Source: DATFLK01 sp035267815 (GTDB lineage Bacteria; Pseudomonadota; Zetaproteobacteria; Mariprofundales; Mariprofundaceae). Taken from it: a stretch of 17,491 nucleotides of DNA. Both the position numbers and the translations under genes were made by a program. The stretch covers positions 1-17,491 of the forward strand of contig DATFLK010000018.1 of the NCBI GenBank assembly GCA_035267815.1. Reading direction: 5' to 3'. Below are positions 9,120 to 15,851 of the stretch, piece by piece. The notes beneath the pieces were generated by a model. That model was not told where the DNA came from. It did not search any database and saw only the letters and a program-made list of their open reading frames with translations. Position 1 is the stretch's first letter. Every line of letters begins with the position of its first letter.

Positions 9120-9207
9120 CCTCCCTGACGGAGTACCATTGATCCGGACACAACAAAAATCCTAGCATAGCCGACCTGATCCGGGATTGCTGTAACTCAC
9201 CGTGTAT

Positions 9208-9234
9208 ATGGGCATAAATGGTCATTATACCCAT
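9208..9234 (-). promoter_or_regulatory. Perfect -10 hexamer inside an inverted repeat, upstream of the GGDEF-EAL gene
   Basis: On the minus strand a perfect TATAAT (complement of 9224-9229) lies about 105 bases upstream of the GGDEF-EAL start. It overlaps an inverted repeat whose plus-strand arms are ATGGGCATAA (9208-9217) and TTATACCCAT (9225-9234), one mismatch in ten with a seven-base spacer. No good -35 hexamer is present at 16-18 bases, so if this is a promoter it may need an activator; the repeat could be an operator for a dimeric regulator. This is the only notable structure in the 207-base gap between the GGDEF-EAL and marC genes. Confidence 0.4.
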
Positions 9235-9326
9235 GCGTTTAACAGGAATATCCTGATCCGGGGCGCGTCCTACGAGAAACTCCGCCACGGCACCGGCCCA
9301 ATCAAACGGGCCGGGAGAGGCAGCAT

Positions 9327-9989
9327 TCACATGACGGACGAAAGCGGCACAAGCGTGCCGGAACCGCCCCCGCCCCACATCTGCGAGGCCCCTTCGAAGA
9401 CGTACTGCACGGCGATCGCCAGCACGACAAGGCCGATCAGGCGGCTGAGTACGTTGAATCCGGTCCTTCCCACGAGGTCGACCATGCGATCGGCACTGCG
9501 CAGGATCAGCCAGGTCAGCAACGATACGACCACCACGACGAGCGCCAGCATCGCCTTCGCCTGCAGCCCCGGATGCTCCGCTGCGTAGAGCACGACCAGC
9601 GAAATGGCACCGGGACCGGCGAGCAGCGGCACGGCCAGCGGTGTCACCGATACATCCGCCTTCTCGACACCCTCCTGCTTCTCGTAACGGGTGCTCCGCA
9701 CCCCCGTGCGGAAGGCCTTCAGCGAATCCATCGACATCAGCCCAAGCAGCAGCCCGCCGGCGACCTGGAAGGCCGCCAGCGACACCGAAAAGAAGTGCAA
9801 GATGGTCTGCCCGAGGAGCAGGAAGGTGACCAGGACGAGCAGGGTGACTAGGCTGGCACGGCGTGCCATCGCACGACGTTCGCCGGCCGTGTTGTCGGCG
9901 GTCATAACGATGAAGATTGTCGATGCGCTGAACGGATCGACCACGGCGAAGAGCCCGACCAGCGCCTGCACGAAGAAGGCTGTCTCCAT
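9327..9989 (-). CDS. MarC family integral membrane protein
   Basis: A 220-residue, very hydrophobic protein with about six membrane spans (roughly 4-26, 45-62, 66-88, 115-135, 146-165 and 178-199). The opening FFVQALVGLFAVVDPFSAS and the central VPLLAGPGAIS are hallmarks of the MarC/UPF0056 family of inner-membrane proteins. The length is normal for the family. Its members were once linked to multiple antibiotic resistance, but that role was not upheld, and some relatives are annotated as neutral amino acid transporters; the substrate is unknown here. The ATG follows a G-rich GGGGGTG about six bases upstream. It is divergent from the lipoprotein gene, with 127 bases between the two starts. 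Function beyond membrane transport or permeability is not claimed. Confidence 0.92.
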   Translation of the reverse strand: METAFFVQALVGLFAVVDPFSASTIFIVMTADNTAGERRAMARRASLVTLLVLVTFLLLGQTILHFFSVSLAAFQVAGGLLLGLMSMDSLKAFRTGVRSTRYEKQEGVEKADVSVTPLAVPLLAGPGAISLVVLYAAEHPGLQAKAMLALVVVVVSLLTWLILRSADRMVDLVGRTGFNVLSRLIGLVVLAIAVQYVFEGASQMWGGGGSGTLVPLSSVM

Positions 9990-10104
9990 ATCTGCACCCC
10001 CGCTAAGCCTAGTACACTTATTCTAGGCCGGAACGGCGGCCATTCGCATTCGCCCCGGTTGGCGACTAGGCTACCCTCTTTCACATGTGCATGACGTTCT
10101 ACCC

Positions 10105-10110
10105 GGGAGG
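10105..10110 (+). promoter_or_regulatory. Ribosome binding site deciding a GTG start
   Basis: GGGAGG lies six bases before the GTG at 10117. An in-frame upstream GTG at 10087 would add ten residues (MHDVLPGRFP) that overrun this site and spoil the signal peptide, so 10117 is the better start for the lipoprotein. Confidence 0.7.
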
Positions 10111-10116
10111 TTTCCA

Positions 10117-10725
10117 GTGAAGAAAGGTATCCTACTGCTTCTGCTCGGCACGGCGCTTGTCGCCTGCTCCAAAAGCCCCGGCGACCGGGAGACCGGCTAC
10201 AAGGGCATTCCGTGGGGCGTCGACGTCCAGACGGTGGCCAAACAGCTGAACGTGGCACCGGATGTCTCGAAGGCCGATTCGCTCTTCGGCAACGACGACC
10301 GGAAGCTGCCGAGGGTCGATGCATTGCTGAAGCTAGGCTTCTCGAAGCTCGTGACCGGAAAAACCGGCACCGACCTGGACAGCATCGACGCACTCAGCCA
10401 TCTCACCCGTCTGGATACCGGCGATTCGGGCTACTGCCTCTTCGTCGGCGGGAAGTTCGGCATGGCTCTGCAGGAGACCAAGGCGAAGCACTACCAGGCC
10501 GATCACACGCGGCTGATGAAGCGCTACGGGGTCATCGACAAGAAGGTGCAGTACCGGGCCACCGTGCGCGAATCCGCTTACCTGATCCAGTGGCATGACG
10601 CGGACGGCGTCATCATTCTGGCCCGTGAGATCTACGGGGACGATGCGGCGCATCAGCATACCGACACCCAGATCATCCACATGGACAGGCAGCTGTTCGA
10701 CACCATCTCAAGCCAGTTGCAGTGA
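10117..10725 (+). CDS. Putative lipoprotein of unknown function
   Basis: A 202-residue protein starting at GTG. The N-terminus is a textbook lipoprotein signal: two lysines, a leucine-rich core, then lipobox L-V-A-C with the modified cysteine at residue 17. After cleavage the next residues are S-K-S, so an outer-membrane destination is likely if Lol sorting applies. The mature part is soluble and mixed alpha/beta in look. It begins near a GYKGIPWGVDVQTVAKQL segment, a short motif seen in assorted uncharacterised proteobacterial periplasmic proteins. I do not recognise a named family. Its stop codon overlaps the start of the cupin gene by one base (TGATG), so the two are co-translated and may share a task in the envelope stress area, but this is only inference. 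Confidence 0.8.
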   Translation: MKKGILLLLLGTALVACSKSPGDRETGYKGIPWGVDVQTVAKQLNVAPDVSKADSLFGNDDRKLPRVDALLKLGFSKLVTGKTGTDLDSIDALSHLTRLDTGDSGYCLFVGGKFGMALQETKAKHYQADHTRLMKRYGVIDKKVQYRATVRESAYLIQWHDADGVIILAREIYGDDAAHQHTDTQIIHMDRQLFDTISSQLQ

Positions 10726-11402
10726 TGACACAGGAAGTCACGGCCGTGAACCTGAACATGGATCTCGCCGAGCGGGTCGTCATCAAGGCCGGCGACATGG
10801 CGTGGCGGCCGAGCCCCGCCGAGGGGGTCGAGCGCAAGCCGCTGGCGCGCGAGAGGGCCGAATCGGGGCACGCCACCAGCATCGTCCGCTACGCCGCCGG
10901 TGCCCGATTCGCATCCCACACCCATCCCCAGGGGGAGGAGATCTTCGTGCTGGACGGCGTCTTCTCGGACGAGAGCGGCGACTACCCGGCGGGAAGCTAT
11001 ATCCGCAACCCGGCCGGCAGCAGTCACGCCCCGTACAGCGAGCCCGGCTGCACGCTTTTCGTCAAGCTGGGACAGTTCGCCGGCGGGGATCATGAGACAG
11101 TGCGTATTGATACGAACCGGGCGGCGTGGCTGCCCGGTCAGGGTAGACTTGAGGTGATGCCGCTGCACGACTTCGGAGTGGAGCACACGGCGCTGGTCAA
11201 ATGGCCAGCCCACGAGCGCTTCACGCCCCACCGCCACTTCGGTGGCGAGGAGATCCTGGTGCTATCCGGCACCTTCATGGACGAGCACGGTGCCTACCCG
11301 CCGCTGACCTGGCTGCGCAATCCGCACATGAGCCAGCACCACCCCGTCGTCGAGGCCGAGACGGTGATTCTCGTCAAGGTCGGCCACCTGCCCACCGAAT
11401 AG
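10725..11402 (+). CDS. Double ChrR-type cupin protein
   Basis: A 225-residue protein made of two tandem cupins of the anti-sigma ChrR C-terminal type. In the first (about 50-120) the metal ligands are H65, H67, E71 and H101, followed by GCTLFVKL. In the second (about 150-222) they are H169, H171, E175 and a histidine at 205 or 206. Both repeats share the pattern H-x-H-x2-GEE-x2-VL-x-G-x-F. The N-terminal zinc-binding anti-sigma domain of true ChrR is absent and no sigma factor gene is next door. It is therefore a free-standing metal-binding cupin, perhaps an enzyme or oxidant-response factor. The start is uncertain: ATG at 10725 overlaps the lipoprotein stop, a GTG lies at 10722, and a GTG at 10746 is better spaced from AGGAAG. 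The gene converges on purT with only 12 bases between stops. Confidence 0.88.
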   Translation: MTQEVTAVNLNMDLAERVVIKAGDMAWRPSPAEGVERKPLARERAESGHATSIVRYAAGARFASHTHPQGEEIFVLDGVFSDESGDYPAGSYIRNPAGSSHAPYSEPGCTLFVKLGQFAGGDHETVRIDTNRAAWLPGQGRLEVMPLHDFGVEHTALVKWPAHERFTPHRHFGGEEILVLSGTFMDEHGAYPPLTWLRNPHMSQHHPVVEAETVILVKVGHLPTE

Positions 11403-11414
11403 AGATACGAACCG

Positions 11415-12606
11415 CTAAAACGAGACCCTGACGGCGCCGGCCGCGGCCACCGCTCTGGATCTTGCCTGTTCGACATCCTCGCCGCGCGCCAGTGCCACGG
11501 CCATGCGCCGTTTGCCGCATACCTCCGGCTTGCCGAACAGCCGAAGCTGCGTGTCCGGCTCGCTCAAGGCCCTCTCGAGACCGCCGAATGCGGCCTGTGA
11601 GGCGTCCCCCTCCACCACCAGCGGACAGGAGGCGGCCGGACCAAAGAGGCGGATGGCGGGGACCGGAAGCCCGAGGATCGCACGCGCATGCAGCGCGAAC
11701 TCGGAGAGGTCCTGCGAGATCAGCGTCACCATGCCGGTATCGTGCGGCCGGGGCGAGACCTCGCTGAAGATCGCCGCATCTCCCCGGATGAACATCTCCA
11801 CGCCGAAAATGCCGTAGCCGCCCAGCGCATCGGTGATTCTCAGCGCGATCTGCTGCGCGCGCTCGAGGGCGGCGGCGGACATCGGCTGCGGCTGCCACGA
11901 TTCGCGGTAGTCGCCGTCGACCTGCAGGTGGCCGATGGGGGCGCAGAAGGCGGTGCCGCCCACATGGCGCACGGTCAGCAGCGTGATCTCGTAGTCGAAA
12001 TCGACAAAACCCTCGACGATCACCTTGCCCTTGCCGGCACGGCCGCCTTGCTGGGCATACTCCCACGCCTTCCGGATGTCGGCGGCCTCGCGGATCACCG
12101 ACTGCCCCTTGCCCGACGAACTCATGATCGGCTTGACCACGCAGGGCATCCTGACGGCCGCCACCGCCGCCTGAAAACCCTCGACATCGGCGGCGAAGCG
12201 GTAGGGCGAGGTCGGCAAGCCCAGCTCCTCGGCGGCCAGCCGGCGGATGCCTTCGCGATTCATGGTCAGCTGCGTGGCGCGCGCCGTCGGGATGACATGG
12301 AAGTCCTCCCCCTCCAGCTCGGCCAGCGTGTCCGTGGCGATCGCCTCGACCTTCCGGCACGATCATGTGCGGCTGCTCCTTCTCGATCAGCCCACGCAGG
12401 GCTGCGCCGTCCAGCATGTCGATCACGTGCGCACGGTGTGCCACCTGCATGGCCGGCGCGTGGCCGTAGCGATCCACGGCGATCACCTCGACCCCGAGCC
12501 GCTGCAGTTCGATCACCACCTCTTTGCCGAGCTCCCCCGAGCCCAGCAGCATTACCCGTGTCGCCGCAGGCGTCAGCGGTGTGCCGATCCGAACCTCTGC
12601 TACCAT
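11415..12606 (-). pseudogene. purT: Formate-dependent phosphoribosylglycinamide formyltransferase, single frameshift
   Basis: Conceptually 396 residues, matching the usual length near 392. The first 85 codons (12606-12352) contain the PurT N-terminus ATRVMLLGSGELGKEV and end at IVPE. The frame then breaks at a GG (complement of 12350-12351). If one G is dropped, the reading continues as VEAIATDTL and runs through MNREGIRRLAAEELGLPTS, the ATP-grasp core with SSSGKGQS, GDYRESWQPQPMS and SEVSPRPHDTGMVTLISQD to the stop at 11415. Every other family landmark is intact, so the damage is one inserted base. It is either a recent inactivating mutation or a sequence error. PurT makes formyl-GAR from GAR, formate and ATP in purine synthesis. 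The start has GGGAGGGT about six bases ahead. Confidence 0.9.
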
Positions 12607-12735
12607 ATCGTGACCCTCCCCATCGAGATCAATGGCATGACTGTATCGCCTTCCGCAGTGGAATCCACATGGCGTCCCTACGCAGATACGGGGTCACCAT
12701 CATACAGAGCACCCCCGGAGATGAAGGCAAATTCA

Positions 12736-12764
12736 TTTCCACTTCACAGATCGTCGTCTATAAT
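12736..12764 (+). promoter_or_regulatory. Sigma70-type promoter ahead of the SPW-repeat gene
   Basis: TTTCCA (12736-12741) and a perfect TATAAT (12759-12764) are separated by 17 bases. The -10 is ideal and the -35 matches at four of six positions. It would drive the broken SPW-repeat gene with a leader of about 100 bases. It is the main feature of the 262-base gap between the divergent purT and SPW genes. Confidence 0.5.
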
Positions 12765-12868
12765 GAATACAAATAAGGTCTGCTATTGGCCCATGGCAGC
12801 GGCAACAGCCAGCACAATCGGATGAAAGGACTCCATGGAGCGGATGCCGGACTTCATGGAGGTGTATC

Positions 12869-13256
12869 ATGAAAACGAAATCCGTTCCCCATCGCTTTCA
12901 GGACATGATCAACGTGGCCATCGGCATATGACTGTTCGTGTCGCCGTTCTTCGGTTTCAGCAACCTTTCCGGGGCCGCGGCCTAGAACGGCTATATCTTC
13001 GGGACCGTTGTCATCGTGCTCTCGGTGGTCGCCCTGCTCTTCGCGCACATCTGGGGCGAGTGGATCAACATGATGATCGGCCTCTGGCTGTTCATCGCGC
13101 CCCTAATCCTGAGCTTCTACGATCAAGCACACCGTCATTCTGAACCAGATGAATATCGGTGCAGGGCTCTTCGTCGTGTCACTGTGGGCGATGACGATGA
13201 GCCCGTTGCACGAGCATGGCGAACACGTGAACCGCGAGTACAGGATCAGGATATAG
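12869..13256 (+). pseudogene. SPW-repeat family small membrane protein, disrupted
   Basis: Starting at ATG 12869, six bases after GGAGGT, the reading gives MKTKSVPHRFQDMINVAIGI, then TGA (12929-12931), then LFVSPFFGFSNLSGAAA, TAG (12983-12985), and NGYIFGTVVIVLSVVALLFA onward. Both stops sit where this family has tryptophan: the second internal repeat reads GLWLFIAPL, so GI-stop-LFVSPF is GIWLFVSPF with TGG changed to TGA. A third lesion between 13121 and 13131 shifts the frame. The tail resumes as TVILNQMNIGAGLFVVSLWAM and ends at TAG 13254-13256. Four hydrophobic spans in two repeats and a length near 128 residues fit the SPW-repeat proteins, whose role is unknown. The ribosome site, promoter and terminator are all preserved, so decay is recent or the sequence is faulty. 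Confidence 0.8.
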
Positions 13257-13274
13257 TCCGACGACAACCCGAAC

Positions 13275-13305
13275 CAAGAGGGCGCCACCGGAAGGCGCCT
13301 TTTTG
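13275..13305 (+). terminator. Rho-independent terminator after the SPW-repeat gene
   Basis: GGCGCC (13281-13286), a seven-base loop and GGCGCC (13294-13299) are followed by five T (13300-13304). The stem can be lengthened by pairing CAAGAG (13275-13280) with TTTTTG. It begins about 20 bases after the stop of the broken SPW-repeat gene. Confidence 0.85.
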
Positions 13306-13360
13306 TTAGGCCGGGTTCATCCGGACCATCGCTCACCGGATGCCGGTGCAGATATCACCC

Positions 13361-13388
13361 TTGATATAGTTCCGCCGGCGATTACGCT
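13361..13388 (+). promoter_or_regulatory. Possible promoter for the tandem small membrane proteins
   Basis: TTGATA (13361-13366), a 16-base spacer and TACGCT (13383-13388). The -35 is good; the -10 keeps only the key T, A and T. It lies after the SPW terminator and about 35 bases ahead of the first small gene, where a promoter is needed. Confidence 0.3.
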
Positions 13389-13423
13389 TTCATCCAAGAC
13401 GAACTGCTTTCGGGAGAGCTTGC

Positions 13424-13522
13424 ATGAGTGGCGATTTTTTTATCAACGGCTTTATTGGCCTATCGATCATACTGCTCGTTCTGTTTTTCTCTATCCAGTT
13501 CTGGGATTCCAGAAAGAAATAG
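13424..13522 (+). CDS. Small single-span membrane protein (32 residues)
   Basis: The ATG at 13424 follows GGGAG by about eight bases. The peptide begins MSGDFFINGFIGLSIILLVLF, one long hydrophobic helix, and ends in a charged tail with SRKK before TAG. A short N-terminus, a single helix and a positive C-terminus predict an N-out/C-in inner-membrane peptide. I recognise no family. The layout resembles small accessory subunits of membrane complexes, but no large partner gene is adjacent. It follows the SPW terminator and precedes a second small membrane gene by 36 bases, so the two are likely co-transcribed. Confidence 0.6.
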   Translation: MSGDFFINGFIGLSIILLVLFFSIQFWDSRKK

Positions 13523-13546
13523 CGGTTCCGGAGATCCGCCGAGCCG

Positions 13547-13553
13547 AAGGAGG
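13547..13553 (+). promoter_or_regulatory. Strong ribosome binding site deciding a GTG start
   Basis: A full AAGGAGG lies five bases before GTG 13559 and eight before the following TTG 13562. There is no ATG nearby in that frame except codon 12, so translation most likely begins at GTG 13559. Such a strong site is the best evidence that the short frame after it is a real gene. Confidence 0.75.
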
Positions 13554-13558
13554 ATACC

Positions 13559-13732
13559 GTGTTGCAGGGTGGAGAATCCGCACCACATCCGATGACATTC
13601 ATCAGGCTCGTGACTGAACACAAGATCATCGGCGTCATACTCTTTTTCATCACCGTGGTGTTTCTGGTCAGCATCAAGAACATCATCGCCGACCTCCGCC
13701 AGGAACGGAACCGGGCGGACCGGGAGGATTGA
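13559..13732 (+). CDS. Small single-span membrane protein (57 residues)
   Basis: Translation from GTG 13559 gives 57 residues. An 18-residue polar start is followed by TEHKIIGVILFFITVVFLVSI, one membrane helix (about 22-42), then a strongly charged tail rich in arginine, aspartate and glutamate, including DLRQERNRADRED. The distribution predicts one span with a cytoplasmic C-terminal tail. It lies 36 bases after the first small membrane gene, and its own Shine-Dalgarno is excellent. No family is recognised. It converges on the S4-domain gene with 27 bases between stops; that gap holds a GC-rich palindrome but no clear terminator. Confidence 0.65.
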   Translation: MLQGGESAPHPMTFIRLVTEHKIIGVILFFITVVFLVSIKNIIADLRQERNRADRED

Positions 13733-13759
13733 CCCCGCCGTTGCCGGCGCCGGCAGCCT

Positions 13760-14143
13760 TTAATCCCTCTTCCTGATAAAGCGGATGATCTGGCGCCGGG
13801 CCTTTTTGTCCGGTCGTTTCTTAGGCGCCAATGCGGCACCGAGCTTTCGCGTCTGCCGCGCCTGTTCGCGGGCCTCGAGACTCGCCTCATGCTCCTCGTA
13901 GAGGGTTCGGGCCACGGCCGCCGGGCCGCGTTTCTCGGCCAGACCGGTGACCGTGACCACGAAGCGCTCCTGCCCGCGCAGGATGGTCAGCGTATCGCCG
14001 CACGCCACGGCCCTAGACGGCTTCACACTGGCGCCATTCAGCTGAACATGACCGCCGTTGACCCTCTCGGTGGCCAACCCCCGCGTCTTGAAGAAGCGGG
14101 CCGCCCAGAGCCATTTGTCGATGCGCACACCCTTGTCCGGCAT
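13760..14143 (-). CDS. hslR: S4-domain RNA-binding protein, Hsp15-like
   Basis: A 127-residue basic protein. Residues about 6-65 are an S4 RNA-binding domain with the landmark RIDKWLWAARFFKTRGLATE and then GHVQLNGASVKPSRAVACGD. A charged helical tail ends in RQIIRFIRKRD. Length and layout fit Hsp15 (HslR; 133 residues in E. coli), which binds free 50S subunits carrying stalled nascent chains and helps recycle them after heat stress. The start is chosen at ATG 14143, giving MPDKGVRIDKW as in relatives; a longer reading from a TTG at 14203 adds unrelated residues. No good Shine-Dalgarno precedes 14143, so the start is less certain than the function. Confidence 0.86.
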   Translation of the reverse strand: MPDKGVRIDKWLWAARFFKTRGLATERVNGGHVQLNGASVKPSRAVACGDTLTILRGQERFVVTVTGLAEKRGPAAVARTLYEEHEASLEAREQARQTRKLGAALAPKKRPDKKARRQIIRFIRKRD

Positions 14144-14304
14144 GCATACAAGGCTATGGCGTTTGCCGGCTCCAGGCCAGCGGCATCCCAAAGACCCTAA
14201 CAAATAAGTCTACATAGAGACCGGACTCTCCGGTACGGTGCGAATCTGGCGGCCGCCGATGCGATGGCCGGCGCGTCGATCAAAACCAGCTTATCGAGGT
14301 GAAT

Positions 14305-14607
14305 ATGTTTGTTGCCATGAACCGGTTCAAAATCGCCAAAGGAAGCGAGGATGAATTCGTGAATATCTGGAAGAACAGGGAGACCTACCTGGAGACTGTT
14401 CCGGGATTTAAGGAGTTCCATCTGCTCAGGGGACCGAGCAATGATGAGTACACGCTGTTTGCCTCACATACCACTTGGGAATCCAGCGACGCATTCGAGG
14501 CCTGGACCAAGTCGGAGGAGTTCAGAAAGGCGCATGCAGGTGCCGGTGCAAACAAGCACATCTACCTCGGCCCGCCGCAGATTGAGCTCTTCGAAGACGC
14601 CCTTTAA
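14305..14607 (+). CDS. IsdG-like haem-degrading monooxygenase (ABM domain)
   Basis: A 100-residue single-domain protein of the antibiotic-biosynthesis-monooxygenase fold. It aligns by eye with staphylococcal IsdG: N-R-F-x3-KGSEDEF at the start, and TTWESSDAFEAWTKSEEF followed by RKAH. The catalytic triad of IsdG-type enzymes (Asn, Trp, His) is visible at N6, W67 and H77, the same numbering as IsdG. These cytosolic enzymes open the haem ring and release iron without a P450-like partner. ATG 14305 is preferred over GTG 14299 because GAGG (14296-14299) lies five bases ahead of it. I saw no Fur-like box in the 161-base gap upstream and no haem-uptake gene nearby, so a generic monooxygenase role remains possible. 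Confidence 0.86.
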   Translation: MFVAMNRFKIAKGSEDEFVNIWKNRETYLETVPGFKEFHLLRGPSNDEYTLFASHTTWESSDAFEAWTKSEEFRKAHAGAGANKHIYLGPPQIELFEDAL

Positions 14608-14632
14608 CCGGGCTTCGAACAGGACAGGAATC

Positions 14633-14661
14633 AAAAAGGCGCCCTCTCATGGGCGCCTTTT
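14633..14661. terminator. Bidirectional terminator (distal copy)
   Basis: AAAAA (14633-14637), GGCGCCC (14638-14644), a six-base loop, GGCGCCC's complement (14651-14657) and TTTT (14658-14661). On the plus strand it ends the monooxygenase gene 30 bases after its stop. On the minus strand it would stop transcripts arriving from bax. Confidence 0.82.
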
Positions 14662-14679
14662 AGGTTCAGGGACTGGCAA

Positions 14680-14722
14680 TAACTTCGACTGCCCCAGATC
14701 GCGGACACCGACACGGTCGACG
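14680..14722 (-). pseudogene. ilvD: Relic of an ilvD 3' end
   Basis: Read on the minus strand this gives VDRVGVRDLGQSK, against ADRGGVRDLEQLK at the true ilvD C-terminus: nine of the last twelve residues agree. The stop codon is lost by a small indel, so the frame runs into the terminator region. Nothing upstream of 14722 resembles ilvD, so only the last dozen or so codons were copied. Its order (ilvD tail, then terminator) is the same as at the real gene. Confidence 0.72.
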
Positions 14723-14811
14723 ACCACCTACCATTAGCGGTCATTAAATATATCGCGACAACACAGGTTATGCGGTCTGTTAACAGGTCAAAGTGTGACG
14801 AGCTTGAGAAG

Positions 14812-15621
14812 TTACATCCTGTTATTACCAACGGAAAGATTGCCGGACATTAGGTCATAGTTTTTCCTGATTATGCTCCTAATCTTCTTCACATACTCTT
14901 CGCCTCGCTGAGAATAACCGACGAGCCCCTTAGCAAGCTCTACCGCTGTCGGGGGCTTCCCTCTTTTTTTGATGCTGTGACGCAGTTTCCTGAGTGATTT
15001 ATACATCTGCACTCGATTAATGCTTCGAATATAGCTGGCCACGGATTCATTGATCGAAGCGTAGGTAGCAACCTCATGGGTCATCCCTGTTCGCCTCTTT
15101 TGGGGCACGATGCCGCAATCTGGGGTGAAGCACCATTGCCCGAACAAATTCAGACCCTGACGTGCGAAACGCGACGTTCCCCAGCTTGACTCAATTGCAG
15201 CCTGCGCGAGCGCCAATCGAAAAGGCACCGCATCAACGCGACGCCTGAGAAGCATCCACGCATGTTTATCGTTGATATCATCCATTTCCACATGATACTT
15301 GTCGGCCAACTGCAACAACCAAGCACGTTCGGGTTCAGTAAGCATTTTACCGTGATCCAACTTGTCTCGCATGGCCAACATCTGTTGACGCTTCACTTTC
15401 ACCTTTCTGTTTTCTGCTTGAACAATCGGGCGTAAAAAATCGAAAAATACCTTCTTCTTCATCTTAACGTTCTGGATGGCTGAAAAGTCAGGCAATTTCC
15501 GAATCGTTAATGAATCGGCTCTCCACCATGAAATCGTTACACTCAGGCCGCCAACAGCCAGGAATATGAAGGCGAGCAGGATGATTTTCCTGGCTCGCTT
15601 GGGGGCAACAACTTTATTCAT
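14812..15621 (-). CDS. bax: Bax-like peptidoglycan glucosaminidase
   Basis: A 269-residue protein with one N-terminal membrane span (about 14-33). KLPDFSAIQNVKMKKKVFF followed by DFLRP and QAEN closely matches the segment after the signal region of E. coli Bax. A glucosaminidase domain (about 125-255) contains ALAQAAIESSWGTSRFA with the catalytic glutamate, then GLNLFGQWCF. The expected role is cleavage of N-acetylglucosamine linkages in peptidoglycan from the inner membrane. Three ATGs stand in a row; 15621 is chosen because GAGAGGA lies six bases ahead of it, against almost none for 15627. Base content is lower in GC than in the neighbours: hand counts of three rows (15301-15480) give 30, 28 and 23 G+C per 60, against 37 in an ilvD row. 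With the flanking ilvD-tail repeats, this suggests acquisition by transfer. Confidence 0.87.
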   Translation of the reverse strand: MNKVVAPKRARKIILLAFIFLAVGGLSVTISWWRADSLTIRKLPDFSAIQNVKMKKKVFFDFLRPIVQAENRKVKVKRQQMLAMRDKLDHGKMLTEPERAWLLQLADKYHVEMDDINDKHAWMLLRRRVDAVPFRLALAQAAIESSWGTSRFARQGLNLFGQWCFTPDCGIVPQKRRTGMTHEVATYASINESVASYIRSINRVQMYKSLRKLRHSIKKRGKPPTAVELAKGLVGYSQRGEEYVKKIRSIIRKNYDLMSGNLSVGNNRM

Positions 15622-15820
15622 CATCATTCCTCTCGGTTTGGGCTCAAATTATGTGTAGATCGCCTCCTAATTCAGTAACAAAGGGGGCTGCAAATACTCC
15701 TCCCCTCATTTCTACAGTATGATCTGGACTCTATAGACTCGTCGAATCATTTTTTGGCACTTTCTATCATAAACGGGAATTCACTCTAGTGCAGTTCGAA
15801 AAACACAAATGCGTGAGAAT

Positions 15821-15851
15821 AAAAAAGGCGCCCATCATAGGGCGCCTTTTT
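15821..15851. terminator. ilvD: ilvD terminator
   Basis: Six A (15821-15826), GGCGCCC (15827-15833), a six-base loop, GGGCGCC (15840-15846) and five T (15847-15851). On the minus strand it follows the ilvD stop by about 20 bases and ends in six U, a strong intrinsic terminator. It can also act on the plus strand. Confidence 0.88.

Larger units (their letters stand above)
14633..14722. repeat. Direct repeat, distal copy: terminator plus ilvD 3' tail
   Basis: Ninety bases that align with 15822-15910 in the same orientation. By hand count 71 of 90 columns match, with one single-base gap; the terminator stems are identical and the loops differ entirely. Together the two copies bracket the bax segment. 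Confidence 0.8.

Noticed and set aside
10009..10030. Short inverted repeat CCTAG...CTAGG between marC and the lipoprotein gene.
   Set aside because: Five-base arms are too short to claim an operator, and no matching promoter hexamers were found on either strand.
11688..12776. A 362-codon plus-strand frame across purT and its upstream region.
   Set aside because: It is antisense to recognisable purT, with an arginine- and histidine-rich low-complexity translation typical of shadows.
12869..13256. Stop-codon reassignment (TGA or TAG read as tryptophan).
   Set aside because: TGA and TAG serve as normal stops of intact genes in the window, and the same gene also has a frameshift, so decay or error is simpler.
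13303..13617. A 104-codon plus-strand frame overlapping the small membrane genes.
   Set aside because: It overlaps the SPW terminator and both better-supported small genes in another frame, and lacks a ribosome site.
13742..13755. A 14-base perfect palindrome of G and C between the second small membrane gene and the S4 gene, considered as a shared terminator.
   Set aside because: It has no loop and only three T on the plus side, so a terminator is not supported; GC-rich palindromes arise easily here.
15630..15700. A peptide of about 21 codons on the minus strand upstream of bax.
   Set aside because: It has no clear ribosome site and is too short to judge; treated as leader sequence.
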